Shown here: in pieces, positions 1 to 11,190 of the stretch
Position numbering within the stretch: the first letter of the stretch is position 1
Layout: each line of letters opens with the position of its first letter
Assembly: GCA_946902985.2 (NCBI GenBank)
Contig: OX336393.1
Location: forward strand, 360,140,779 to 360,204,778
DNA length: 64,000 bases
Source: Meconema thalassinum
Taxonomy: Eukaryota > Arthropoda > Insecta > Orthoptera > Tettigoniidae
Direction: 5' to 3'
Notes under the pieces: generated by a model
Databases searched by the model: none
What the model was told of the DNA's origin: nothing
The model's input: only the letters and a program-made list of their open reading frames with translations
Translations under genes and position numbers: made by a program

Positions 1-196
1 TGATTTTCCCCTGTCCTACATCCAGCTCTTTTGGCGCTAGCTTGATATTAGTGATGAACTCTGTTTTTTCAAAGGATATCTTAAGGCCCGTTTTTGCTGC
101 TTGAATCTGGTGTTCATTAATTTTTCGCTGCGGCTGCATCGATGGAATCTGAAAAAATTGCGAGGTCATCTGCAAATGCTAGGCAGTCAACTATTA
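1..196 (-). pseudogene. LINE reverse transcriptase fragment (palm/thumb)
   Basis: On the minus strand, from about 196 down to 1, an open frame reads through the catalytic RT box DCLAFADDLAIFSD and continues into a GLKISFEKTEF...TNIK segment typical of non-LTR (Jockey/I-like) reverse transcriptases just after the FADD box. The frame runs off the left edge, so the C-terminal part lies outside the window. Upstream of the FADD box (higher coordinates) similarity ends abruptly at an AT-rich (ATT) run near 197-208, so motifs A and B are missing. Seen: the FADD motif and following residues. Inferred: a dead, broken LINE copy. Family assignment below RT level is uncertain. Confidence 0.7.
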
Positions 197-384
197 TTAT
201 TATTTTTGTGGAAACCTGATGGATTTGAATCAAGCGCGATGCATGAACCGACGAACCTTCGTGCTCATGCGTGAATTTTATCCCGCCAGTCGATAGCGTC
301 TGTTGCTGGCATGTAGCATTTGAGTGAGCTAGTGTGTAGCGCTCTCGTCGGTTTTTCATTTCAAGGACTGGTATTTGGTTTCCG

Positions 385-545
385 TGCCTTACCCGTACAC
401 CCAGAACTGGTCACCAGTAATTATAGTGTTTTTAATGTTGGGGTCACTGTCTATGGAGTCCAGCATGTCCTGTGAGACTTCAACACGAAGTTGATTTTGC
501 TCCGCCATCAGCAGCTTCGGCAAGAAGCTAAGAGACCTCGTAAAC
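385..545 (-). pseudogene. mariner-type transposase fragment around the first catalytic Asp
   Basis: Minus-strand translation gives a segment with PKLLMAEQN, then EVSQDMLDSIDSDPN, then IITGDQFWVYG. This is the region of mariner/SETMAR transposases leading to the first catalytic aspartate (usual form TGDE-W-x-Y/H). Here the residue after the Asp is Gln instead of Glu, and an in-frame stop follows just after VYG, so the copy is dead. It ends at about 545, directly next to the terminal repeat of a different mariner element (552-1398), which suggests that the second element inserted into it. Only about 55 residues of the ~340 expected are recognisable. Confidence 0.6.
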
Positions 546-551
546 GAAGAG

Positions 552-1398
552 TATAAGATGCGTTCAAAAAGTAACGAGCCGGAGGCTGAAATGCGCAAAC
601 CGGTGACGACATAGGCTAATCGTGGCGTGTTTAACGAGGTGTGGTTCTGACCAGAGCGTTTGTCGTTTGGATTCTGGTTCGAAGTGAGGACACCTTGATT
701 CATCTCCAGCCACCACTCGTGCCAGGAACCCATTCCCTTCCCTCGTATAGCCCTGCAGATGACCAAGACAGTGGGCCATTCGACATGCTACCTGGTGTGG
801 TTGAAGACTGTGGGGCATCCATTGGTCACACACTTTGCGCAAGTGCAGTCCTTCCTTCATGATGGTGTGCACACTTCCGACGCTCAATCTGAACACGCCG
901 GCTATGGTGTTCACTGTCAGTCGGCGGTCCGAGGTAATGAGTGCATCAACCAGCTGGACGTTGTCAACGGTAATGCAAGGGGGTGCCCCAGACCGGGCAT
1001 CATCAGCTAACGACACCCGTCCTTCCCTGAAGCGCTTGTACCACGCCTTGACCCTTGCAAGGGACATGCAGTGTTCGCCGTACACTTGTGACATTCGGCG
1101 ATGAATGTCCGTTCCCTTACTCATTCCGCTGTCTTAAACCGAACAACATCACTTTGCTCTTCGTTTGAGGCCTCCATGTCACTGTTTGCAATGTGACTGG
1201 CAGCGTTGGACGATTGATACATGCTGCTGCTCGCTTTGTAACATCACGTGACGAGCACGCGTGCCCTCTAGCGGCGGGCTGCGACCTTCCACGCACTGGT
1301 CGGAACCACACCTCGTTGCTCACGCCACGATTAGCCGATGTTGTCACCGGTTTGCGCATTCCAGCCTCCGGCTCGTTACTTTTTGAACGCATCTTATA
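552..1398 (-). mobile_element. internally deleted mariner element with ~105-bp inverted repeats
   Basis: The ends are inverted copies of each other: 552 onwards begins TATAAGATGCGTTCAAAAAG and the right end at 1398 is its reverse complement, with similarity of about 105 bp per arm (about 552-655 and 1290-1398). A TA lies at each end, as expected for Tc1/mariner target duplication. The interior carries the N-terminal part of a mariner transposase on the minus strand (separate entry) that runs directly into the left arm; the C-terminal half with the remaining catalytic residues is missing. The element is therefore non-autonomous. Confidence 0.75.
564..1124 (-). pseudogene. mariner transposase, N-terminal HTH to first Asp
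   Basis: An open frame of 186 residues. Residues 1-90 show the mariner paired helix-turn-helix region: VKAWYKRFREGRVSLADDARSG, then LVDALITSDRRLTVNTIAGVF and SVHTIMKEGLHLRKVCDQWMP. At about 138-150 comes VVAGDESRCPHFEPESKRQ, equivalent to the first catalytic Asp segment (usually GDETW-HH-EPESKRQS); the Trp is lost. After that the frame runs into the inverted repeat, so the rest of the DD34D catalytic core is absent. It cannot act as a full transposase, although a DNA-binding-only product is conceivable. Start taken at the first residue of the open frame; the true start may differ. Confidence 0.7.
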
Positions 1399-1695
1399 GA
1401 AGTAGGAATCCACTTTAAACCACCTCCAGAATGACTAAGATAGCAATGGACCCCCGTCTCTCATATTCTGAATTTTGCCACACTAGGCTGAGTGAACCGT
1501 GGTCTAACATGCAGACCAGAATTCGATATCATGACACAGCCGGGAATAGAACCTGAACCTCAGTGGTGACATCCAAAGATACTAGCCACTACGAGAGGTG
1601 GTTTACCCTTAAGTGAATAAATTTCTGCAGCGATACTTCGGTGCAAGACACGAGTTAATCTCACCAATTGTGTTGAATCAATTTATTTAATTTCT
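1399..1695. other. no gene seen
   Basis: Unique-looking sequence between the mariner element and the first direct-repeat arm. No coding or RNA signal recognised. Confidence 0.4.
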
Positions 1696-2346
1696 CTTTA
1701 TTGAGGATTTGAAAACGACAAATGCTACCACCTGGTGGTCAAGTCGTGAAACACTCTGCTTGTGAAGTATTTATAAAATCTCATGTATTTTGGCGGTTTC
1801 GGTGGCGTAGTTGGTAGCATGCTGAGCTTCTATGCCCAAGAGCGTGGGTTCAAACCCTCCGAAGTCGTCGGATTTTAAGAGCATTAAAAATCCCTCAGTA
1901 TGCCCTCCTTCGGAGGGGTAATAGAGAGGCGGGCCCATGTCATAGATTTATGGCATGTAAAAGAACCTTCCACTAACAACAATTATGTGAAGCTAAATTT
2001 GTAGGTTAGATTTGATTAACGCTCTTTAACTTCCAACGTTCGCCACCAGGTGCCGGTTGCGGCTGCATCTGGTAGCAACAGTAGGAAATACTTGAAATTG
2101 ATCGACTGCAGTCCTTTCCTGAATTACAGATACCATACACAAATACAGCCATCATAATTAAAACTGGTTATCAGTCAGATTCTACATACACCCAAAGTAC
2201 ACGGGGCTTCATGAATGCGTTGTCTGAACCCCTCAACTCAGGAATCAATCAACCATCTTTACTGTGGATTTCAAAACGACAAATGCTACCACCTGGTGGT
2301 AAAGTCGTGAAACCCTGTGTTCTTGAAGTATTTATAACATCTCAAC
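1696..2346. repeat. ~90-bp direct repeat flanking a SINE
   Basis: The segments 1696-1785 and 2257-2346 are near copies in the same orientation. Both carry GACAAATGCTACCACCTGGT followed by GG(T)-AAGTCGTGAAAC and a shared TGAAGTATTTATAA stretch, with a CCACCTGGTGG palindrome in the middle. They sit immediately on each side of the SINE at 1793-2254, so either the unit [90 bp + SINE] was duplicated or the SINE landed next to a duplicated block. The arms are far longer than a SINE target-site duplication. Confidence 0.7.
1793..2254 (+). repeat. tRNA-derived SINE, family A (copy 1)
   Basis: Head resembles a tRNA: an A-box-like TGGCGTAGTTGGTAGC and a B-box-like GTTCAAACCC about 40 bp later. The body has the family marker CCTCAGTATGCC-TCCTTCGGAGG, then a tail with TTATCAGTCAGATTCTACA, ACCCAAAGTACACGGGG and a terminal AATCAACC run. 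At least nine further copies occur in this window on both strands, which fixes the boundaries. The pol III boxes are the presumed internal promoter. Confidence 0.85.
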
Positions 2347-2570
2347 ATTTGTGGTGTTTCATTTATAAGGTAGTGGTAGTAATGCAGCATATTATTATAT
2401 AGGCCTATACATTATAGGTAATTGCAGATTTAGACAAGGTGTCGCGGAATTAGCCCTAGTAGGCTACCTAAAAAGTTACCAAATTCAAATGTCTTCGAAA
2501 GAGTTATCAATTGTTTTAGACAATCCACGCCAGAGGAAATTGTAAGAACTGAATTTATCACAAACAGCCT

Positions 2571-3072
2571 AGCGACTACGATGGCGTAGTTGGTAGCATG
2601 CTGAGCTTGTATGCCCAAGATCGCGGGTTCAAACCCAGCTGAAGTCACCATACTGTTTATTAAGAGCGTTAATAATTCCCCAGTATGCCGTCCTTCGGAG
2701 GGAAAGTAAAAATGGCAGGCTCATGTCATAGATTTGTGGTATGTAAAACAACCTTTCACTAATTACAGTTATGTGAAACTAAATTTGTTGGTTAGATTTG
2801 ATTAATGATCTATTAAGTTCCAGAGTTCGTCGCAAGGTGCTGGTTACGGTGGCATCTAGTGGCCATGTTCAGAGCTAGGTATCGTTGACGGTAGCATAAG
2901 TAGCAGCTAATTAAAATTGATCGTGTGCAGTCCTTACCCGAATTAGAGATAAAACACACTAATGCAGCCGTCACAATTAACACCGATTATCAGACAGATT
3001 CTACACACACCCAAAGTACACGGGGTTACATGACCGCGTTGTCGCAGCTTCTAAACTTAGCAACCAACCAAC
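2571..3072 (+). repeat. tRNA-derived SINE, family A (copy 2)
   Basis: Starts GCGACTACGATGGCGTAGTTGG, same A and B boxes as copy 1, with the mid-body CTTCGGAGG marker, and ends in the AACCAACCAACT tail. Full-length relative to the other copies (about 500 bp). Confidence 0.85.
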
Positions 3073-3941
3073 TAGGTTAAGTAGTAATTTAATTTCTATG
3101 GAATTTGTTTGGAAACCTTTCCTTTTATTTATCTTGTTTACAATCATCCCCTAAATATTGCGAATTTAGGCGAGTCTACCCTGCATGCACATTATAATAC
3201 GGCGCACAGATTTGCGTGATCACGTGACATCAACCAATTGTATTTGAATGACAGAAACACATGAATGTTTTACAAATGATCGATGTCTGCTATAATACAC
3301 AAAGGTAGAAGATTATCCGATTGACAAAGCGGAAATACGCTCGAGCAAAGAAATAATGCCATTCTGTGTAACACCACCATGAACAGAAGTGCGTGCTTAG
3401 AACTTCTCTGAATAGGGGCAATTATTCTTCACCATTTCAATTCTAAAAGTACTGGTGTTTAATTCAGTGGCAGCAATCAGCAAAATGATCTTCAAGAGCT
3501 TTACGACGTAAAGGCTGTAATCTCGCACTCAGCTTAATCTCTACTCATTAAAACCTTGGCCACTTTCATTTCAACATCGTGTCTCACTTACGTTCTGATT
3601 ATCCCACTGAATTACCCCCAAGCTGTACTTTTAGGACTTGCTGTGGAAGTTTAAGGTATAAAGGTAGTGAGTATATCAAACCCTTGTGTATTAACCAAGC
3701 AATTTTATGAAATCCTCAAACAGAGCATGTGCTATCGCCTATATCGTAAAATATTACTGTGTTGATAACTCATAGCAAAAAGCGGAGCAAATAAACGTCC
3801 AAAACAAATATCAAAACACATGCACGCGTAAAATACACTCATTAGATACAAAGAAAAAGTACGATTTCTCCAAGTTAATATCTTTCTAAGGAGCCCGGAG
3901 TCTTTATTATTTATTTATTTATTATTTATTTATTTATTTTG
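3073..3941. other. no gene seen
   Basis: AT-rich sequence with no long open frame and no repeat recognised elsewhere in the window; a (TTTA)-type microsatellite lies at its right end, 3906-3940, abutting the next SINE. Confidence 0.5.
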
Positions 3942-4330
3942 CAGTGGCGAAGTTAGGGCTGGTGGCCCTCTCTTACACTTAACCACATAGTTATAATAAT
4001 ATACACAAATACTACCATTGAATAAGATAGCAAAGCAAAGCCAACTCCGTACAGGCCATGGAGGCCCTGAGAGTAGTGGAAGGTAGAGGCTTCCACTTTT
4101 TGTGACATCGGCACTAGATGGGATGGAGTTGTCAGCTCCACGCCCGGCCGTCTTTGCTCCCAGGGATTACCCTGGTACTCATTTCTGGTGTAGGCTGAGT
4201 GAACCCCAGGGCCATTTGCGTTTCCGAAAGTGGTAGTTTTCTTTCTAAAATCCACTACCTGGGTGGGGATCGAACCCACTCCCTTTCAGTTAGAAGCTCA
4301 GCGCCTCTACCGACTGCGCCACGCAGCCCC
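3942..4330 (-). repeat. tRNA-derived SINE, family E
   Basis: On the minus strand the head GCTGCGTGGCGCAGTCGGTA and B box GGTTCGATCCCCACC (4310-4265) are clearly tRNA-like; the body continues to a TTTA-rich tail at 3906-3941. Only copy of this family noticed here. Confidence 0.75.
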
Positions 4331-5335
4331 CATTGAATAAGATACGTAAACTCGAAATTAAGTTAGAATAATACAGGACATAAAAAATAAAGATAGCAAT
4401 GCACATCAAACAAAGAAACATATAAAACAGTTACGTGAAACAATAAAAAAATACTACTACTACTACTAATAATAATAATAATAATAGAGAGTAAATATAG
4501 CATTGAAACTATTTTTCAGTGTTGCCTTATTAACGATAACTTTCAGTCGGTCAACACTAAGTAATTCTAATTACTGGAATATGCAAAACAAAACAAAACT
4601 GAAATTAACCAGATGTGAAGGAGAAAACTAACGGTTTGAAATGTTTCGGTCGACAAGCGAGCATCATCAGATCCAAATACATACAAGACAACAAGCTCTA
4701 CAAAACACTACCAAACCTACAGTGACACCCACAGGAATTCTCTGCCCTCCAGATACAAACTAAAGAACCCGTCAGAAAACTTAGTATGCAACGAGCCTAT
4801 AAAGGCAGTAATTAAGGCACGAGTATGTTTATAAAACGAGTGTATGCGAGTCTTATAAAGTCCATACGAGTTTCTTAATTACCATTATAGGCGAGTTGCA
4901 TACGACTGCTTATGTTCGACGATAATTATTAGAACTATTTTATGTTCGAACATAAATATTCATAAATATCTGTCGAGATTTCTCCAGTTGTATGTACTGA
5001 ACAGAGCGCATGGGCCGCAGAGAATGCTTTGTATTTGACCATGACCTCCTCGATTACCCCACTATGACACTGGGCAACGCAGTGAAATTTAAATTAGAAG
5101 GCCTTGGAGCTCAGCGCAGGTGCGATGCTATCCTTATCTAATTGCTCAAACAACTGTTTCTTGAGCTGTGATTGGTGGGAGATACTGTTTCATAATGAAA
5201 AATAGTGTTATAATGACCAACATTATGATACAGTTTTCTGACATATAATAGTCAGGGTCGAACATACAAATATTTAAGCAATCATTAACATTCAACTGCA
5301 GCCTACTATCTTATATACTAGGTATACTGTATATA
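4331..5335. other. no gene; possible Penelope-like end motif
   Basis: No coding region seen. At about 4640-4672 the minus strand reads CTGATGATGCTCGCTTGTCG followed by ACCGAAAC, resembling the 'two-part palindrome with GAAAC' seen near ends of some Penelope-like elements. (AAT)n-type runs lie at 4455-4486. The Penelope link is a weak inference without any RT/GIY-YIG coding nearby. Confidence 0.25.
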
Positions 5336-5339
5336 AAAA

Positions 5340-7205
5340 GGTTGTTCGTTTGTTCGTCTTTTATGCGTTCTTGAACCATTCATCCGATTGCGATCAAATT
5401 TTGGTGAGTTGCTGTGCACACTTCCGAAATCATTATAGACATAGTTAATCCAATTTACAATAGACAGCGCGCGAGTAGTTTAAACAAATGCGTGTTGACG
5501 ATGCGTTCATATACAATTCATCCGATTGCGATCAAATTTTGGTGAGTTGTTGTGCACAGTCCCAGAAAAGTTAACGGCGTAGTAAATCAAATTTACAATA
5601 GATGACGCGAGTAACTACAACAAAATGGCATGCGATTATTTCAAGAAAGCCTCAGATGCGTTCATATACCATTCATCCCATTGCGATGGAACTTGGGTGA
5701 GATGTTCTGTACACTTCAGGTAAAGTTTCTGACTTAGTAAATCTACTTAACTATAGGTAGCGCACGAGTAGATTCAACAAATGACGACGATGGGCGAAGC
5801 GTCTCAACAAAGTCCTGTGTGTGTTCACATACCATTCGTCCGATAGCGATGAAACTAGGGCGAGAGGTTTTGTAACTACAGGCAAGGTTTCTGGCTTAGT
5901 AAATCCATTTTGTGATAGGTAGCGCACGAGTAGATTCAACGAATGAGCGACGACGCGCAAAGCGTTTCAACAAAGTCCCGTATGCATTCATATACTATTC
6001 GTCTGATAGCGATGAAACTTGGGATAGATGTTGTGTACACTCCAGGGAAGGTTTCTGGCTTAGTAAATCTACTCTACAATAAGTATCGCACAAGTAGATT
6101 AAACAAATGAGCGACGACGCACGAAGTGTTTCAACAGTCCCGTATGCGTTCAGATACCATTCTTCCGATAGCAACTAAACTTGGGTGAGTTATTCTGTAC
6201 ACTCCAGGGAAAGTTTCAGGCTTAGTAAATCCATTTTACAATAGTTAGTGCACAAGTAGATTCAACAAATGAGCGAAGACGCGCGAAGCGTTCCAAAAAA
6301 GTCCCGTATGCGTTCATATACCATTCGACCGATAGCGATGAAACTTGGGTGAGATGTTGTGTACACTTCAGGGAATGTTTCTGGGTTAGTAAATCCACAT
6401 TACAATAGGTATCGCACAAGTAGATTCAACAAGTGAGCGACGGCACGCGAATCGTTAAAACAAAGTCCCGTATCAGTTCATATACCATTCATCCGATTGC
6501 TATGAAACTTTGGTGAATTGTTGTGCACCTTCCAGCAAATGTTTCTGACTTAGTAAACCCTTTTCATAATAGGTAGCGCATGAGTAGATGAATAACGGCG
6601 CGCGTATCGTTTAAAAAAATCCTTAAGCGCTCATATACCATTCATGCGATTGTAATGAAGTTTGGTGAAATGTTGTTTCCACTCCCACGAAGATTTCTGT
6701 TTTAGTAAATCCATTTTACAATTAGTAGCGCACGAGTAGATTCAACTAATGAGCGACAGCGCGTGAATCGTTTCGACCATGTCCCGTATGCGTTCATATA
6801 ACATTCATCCGATAGTGATAAAACTTTGGTGAGTTGAGTACAGTCCTGCGAAGGTGTATGAATCCGTTATTCAATGGGTGGCGCACAAGTAGATTCAACA
6901 AATGAGTGACGGCGCGTGAATCGTGTAAACAAAATCCCGTATGCGTTCATATGCCATTCATCCGATTGCCATGAAACTTTGATGAGTTGTTGTGTACACG
7001 CCAGAAAAGGTTTTCGAATTAATAAATCCATTTTACAATAGGTAGCGTACTAATATATTCAACAAATGGGTGAAGGGTGTTTGAATTGTTTCAACAAAGT
7101 CCCATATGCGTTCATATACCATTCATTTCATTGCGATGAATCTTTGGTGAGATGTTGAGCACGCTCCCATGATTTTTTGAGATAGTAAATCAATTTTACA
7201 ATAGT
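5340..7205 (+). repeat. degenerate ~160-bp tandem satellite, about 12 units
   Basis: The phrase GCGTTCATATACCATTC followed by ATCCGATTGCGATGAAACTT recurs at roughly 5365, 5505, 5657, 5820, 5985, 6146, 6310, 6473, 6627, 6788, 6945 and 7106, giving spacings of about 140-165 bp. Each unit also carries a GGTAGCGCACGAGTAGATTC segment and GAGCGACG-CGCG. Units have diverged by point changes and short indels. Short minus-strand open frames in it are by-products of the repeat. The array starts after TATATAAAAAGGTTGTTCG and is followed by a short non-repeated tail to about 7330, an arrangement often found in Helitron-type elements with internal minisatellites; that attribution is inference. Confidence 0.85.
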
Positions 7206-7484
7206 TTAGAGGTGGTTAACGGAAAAAGAAAAAAATATTGGGAATCCAAAAGCACTTCAACAAACAAAGTTACAACGCCAACACTTTCTTTGATTGGAAT
7301 TGCAACGCATGCCGGGTACAGATAGTATTAAAATAAAAGAATAAGACTGATACAAGCATGCATAGGAAGTTTATGATACAGCAATTGCCATGGTCTTCCG
7401 ATGTTCAGTATATTCGCCGTTAATATTCCTGCACTTCCTTTGACATCAGTTTTATGTTAGCAGCTACTGCTAGTGAAAATGAAT

Positions 7485-7812
7485 GAAAATCCACAGCCTG
7501 CGTCCAGTCTCCGACCAGGTCAGGAATGGAATGAATGAAGCCCCTATCTAGCGGCGAGGATATGGACTGTGCCGGCTGCCGAGGCCTGACGCACTCCTCT
7601 GGGGCAATGATTAAATGAATGACAGATGAAATGAAATGATAGTGGAGAGTGTTGCTGGAATGAAATTTTGACAGGGAAAACCGGAGTACCCGGAGAAAAA
7701 CCTGTCTGCCTCCGTTTTGTCCAGCACAGATCTCACATGGAGTGACCGGGATTTGAACCACGGACCCAGCGGTGAGAGGCCGGCGTGCTGCCGCCTAAGC
7801 CACGGAGGCTTC
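7485..7812 (-). repeat. tRNA-derived SINE, family B (copy 1)
   Basis: Minus strand head GCCTCCGTGGCTTAGGCGGC with B box GGTTCAAATCCCGGTCACTC (7811-7735), body with the TTTTCTCCGGGTACTCCGG phrase, and a tail ending GGCTGTGGATTTTC. Two further copies at 39436-39766 and 41284-41611 match throughout. Confidence 0.85.
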
Positions 7813-8575
7813 ATAGGCAAACTAGTATGGTACATAATTTCAAGCGTCGGACCATCTGCTCCATTTACAGACTCAATCAATTACAGTTTTACACACTAGT
7901 ACTCATTATCATTCAAATACCTTACACATCCATATAGGCCCATACAGGGCTAATGACTGAAGACGTCCGTACAAAACACCTAATGGAACAACAAAAATGC
8001 ATCACATGGTTCTGCGGTCTAGAAAATAAAAATATTAATATCATGATGATGATGATGATAATTCTTGTTTTAAGGGACCTAACATCTAAGTTATCAGCCC
8101 CTAAGTCTAGAAATAAAGCGAATGCATTGGCAAGTTGCAACACATCTTGTCCCCAGTTTAAAGGCGCCATGAAGTGTCACTTCAAACATGAGGCGCTGTT
8201 TCCAGGTTGTTTTCGTGATTTACTCTTAAAATTAAGTTTACGGACTGGCGTTACGACTCTTTGCTTTTAGCTGATTGCTCCTTTCCGATTTCACTTGTTC
8301 TTGGGATGAAGTACATTTCTCATGTACCTATTGGAACACTCTCCAATTGGGTGTGGGGATGGGTCCGAAGATCTTTTATACCAAGGTTCTAGGTTTGATT
8401 CACAGCTCTGTCATGAAATTTATTTCTTCTTTAAGGACTCGAAAAGACTTTCACTGGTAGGGGCGTAATGACGCAGTGAACCGTCTGCTTGCCCTATCAC
8501 CTACGCAAAATTAATTTCTGTTCAGCAATAGAATGTGAAATTACATCCCTTTGTACAATTTGACCGACTTGATTC
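7813..8575. other. no gene; SINE-like scraps
   Basis: At 8050-8130 a (GATGAT)n run precedes the phrase TTTTAAGGGACCTAACATC, which recurs near 54960 and probably marks another short repeat family. Around 8380-8405 a B-box-like GGTTTGATTC occurs without a clear A box. No convincing coding region. Confidence 0.35.
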
Positions 8576-8735
8576 CGGCTTTCTTTAAGGGACATTTGAG
8601 GGTGCGCAAATGCGAGGGAGCCGTGTCAGTAGATTTACTGGCACGTTAAAGATCCCCTTCGGGGCAAAATTCTGGCACTCCGGCGTCTCTAAAAGCCAGA
8701 GTAGTTAAAAGGGACGTAAAACCAATAACATTATT
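8576..8735 (+). repeat. SINE family C, headless copy
   Basis: Body phrase GGGTGCGCAAATGCGAGGGA, then ACTGGCACGTTAAAGATCCC and a terminal CCAATAACATT followed by an (ATT)n tail at 8731-8790. Matches the minus-strand copies at 48262-48508 and 48899-49116, but the tRNA-like head is absent here. Confidence 0.75.
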
Positions 8736-8790
8736 ATTATTATTATTATTAATATTATTATTATTAATAATATTATTATTATTATTACTA

Positions 8791-10524
8791 TCATAAGGAG
8801 GACCTGGACGTCCTATGTCATTGTATAATCATATAAGGAATATTTTCTCAGAATCTTTACACGCTATTCATTTGAAATCTTCACAGTTTGTATATACATG
8901 TATTGGATCTTAACTAAAATGACAGTTTTGAATCAATGTGATCGTCTTTTTAATGCGTTTAGTTTTATAAAGGCCAAAAATGTCTACTTTTCCCCTGGAT
9001 GTTAGGATCATGAAACCATAAATATATTACCTGCCACCCACGTGCCGTTTCTGCACGTAGAATATTATAAATGAAACCAGAAAGTTTCAAGTTCCTACAT
9101 CCAACACACACTGAAAAAAGTTCCTTAAGTATTAAAGAAGAGTAACTTACGAGAAATGATATTTAGGTTGCAACATTAATGCATAATGGCTATGCATGCT
9201 ATTACAAAATAATTAATTAAATCACTTCGAGTTTGAATATTATCAATCAGATTCAGAATTCAAAATTTAAAAAAATTGGAAGTTTTCGTCAAATATTAGA
9301 TTCCGGTTCCCCTTTACATGTCTGAATAGTAGGTAATCATTCAAACTGCCGGCCGGATATTTCCTTCAAAAACTAAGAACTGGATATTTCCTTTATGGTT
9401 TGCTGGGATTTTGTAAACGTCCTGGGTACTGTGCAAAGAGATTGAATTCACAATTTTTCTGCGCCATAAACATTGTTATGTGAATTATCATTGTTACTGT
9501 CAACATTTTCATTAAGAAATGTTGGTCAGTTGCCACAATATATTCCTATACTATGCGATCTTCGGCAGCCAATTTCATCGTCTCGTCGTCGTTTGCACCG
9601 ACAACATGAACAATAATATTCTGAATGAAACCGTTTCTGTGTCATCCACGTGGTCTTCTTATATCAAAGATACACTATTCGACATAGTTCGGAGAGCCGC
9701 ATTAGATATCCACGCAAGGAATCAGCTTTCTCTGTATGATTTATGGCTGGGATGGGCAAAGTACGGTTCGAGGGGCAAGTGCGGCCCTTAGGCTAGTCTA
9801 ATCTCGCCCGCGACATGCTTTCGAATTACACTATCCAGAATTAGGCCTATAAATAGGTCATATATTCTGTTCTGTATATCTTCAAGTAAAAAACTGCATC
9901 AATCTCATTGTGCTTATGCGTTTTGTGTAATAGAGTAGCAGCTAGAACTGATTTAGTTACATTGTAACAATGAATTGAAGCAACTATTCCTCAACGTTTC
10001 GAAAATTGAATTCTACACAAGGCCCTACTAAAATCAAGCTTCTCAAACTTGAACTCTCAAGCAAAGAAGATAACTGCCATGTTCGCATCGTCCCATATCT
10101 GTGAACAAATGTTTTGTATAACGAATCTTCGTAAAAATAGCATCAGAAATTGATTAACAGACCACCATTTAGCTGCGCTACTAAGAATCAGCTCATCCCA
10201 GTTTCAACCAGATTATGAGAAACTTTTAGAAGCACAGTCACAGTTTCACTTGTCGCATACTCCTTCCTCTTCTACCAAATAATGAAGGTGTGTTCATAGT
10301 GCAACGATGAAGGAATACTGGGCTAAGAACGAATCTCGCCAGAGTTAGGAACCACGTGGTCCAAGGGGCCTCAACGAACCAAGAAGAAGAAGGTGTGTTC
10401 TTTATTCCTCAGTTTTCTACCATTGTAGACTATAAGTTTTGTTTGATTAAAATTCAGAAATAAGAAGTTTATTATCTATTTTAAATATGACTGTGTTGTT
10501 TTATTTTCTGCCCACCTAGATTAT
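8791..10524. other. no confident gene; one unassigned open frame
   Basis: Mostly AT-rich unique sequence. An open frame of 90 residues on the plus strand at 9519-9791 (ending WLGWAKYGSRGKCGP) has no family I recognise and no start context that stands out; a potential splice acceptor (TTCGGCAG) sits inside it near 9568. I do not call it a gene. Confidence 0.3.
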
Positions 10525-11190
10525 TAGCCTACTTTCGATTTTTGCAAAAAAATGAAAGTAGACTTACGAGATCTACACAGGGCCAAAAATTGTGTGTCTG
10601 TGTGTGAGTCTCTGTGTGTGTGTGTTTCTGTGTGAGTGTGTGTACTCTGAATGTCTGTCCCCCCCCCCCCCCCTATCAATTCGAACACGGTGAAACAGGA
10701 TGAACGAAATTTGGTACAGAGGTAAAACTAGCAAAGGGCACCTCAGTGTCAGGTTTAAATCGCCGCCATCTTGACGGAAACGTAATGGCGGCCACCCAAA
10801 TGTTCAAGGCTTAAATCAAATTACGACTAACCTAATCATCCGATCTCTATCAAATGTAGCAATAGTCTACCTTTATGTATGAAAAAATCTTTTGACCAAA
10901 CTACAAGGTCATCAGCCCAATACGTTGCGCATGGCGGCCATGTATGTGTGCAAATCGATTCCCCATATCAATTCAAACACGGTTAAACCGAATTGAACAA
11001 AATTTGGTACAGAGATAGCACTAGCAAAGCGCACCTCTTATTCATGTTTAATATCCGTATAGCACGTTGTATTGCAACAAGCTACTACAACCAACATTCA
11101 ATTATACTCCTTGAAAAGGACAAAGAGTTATAACAATACCCATGCATTTAGGAGAAAGTAGGCTACATGTTCTTTACTGAACATCTTGTT
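10525..11190 (+). mobile_element. Helentron-like non-autonomous element, family A (complete copy)
   Basis: Starts TAGCCTACTTTCGATTTTTG, followed by GAAAGTAGACTTA, a GT microsatellite (10590-10645), a poly-C run and the phrase GAACGAAATTTGGTAC. The 3' end carries GAAAGTAGGCTA (11153-11164), the exact inverse of the first 12 bases, then a hairpin ATGTTC-tttact-GAACAT (11167-11184) and CTTGTT. A short terminal repeat at the 5' end, its inverse lying subterminally at the 3' end, and a terminal 3' hairpin are the hallmarks described for Helentron-associated (HINE/DINE-like) elements. No coding capacity. Confidence 0.6.

Noticed and set aside
5340..7205. CRISPR-like or gene-family array
   Set aside because: Units are ~160 bp and diverged along their whole length with no conserved short repeat and unique spacer pattern; eukaryotic satellite.
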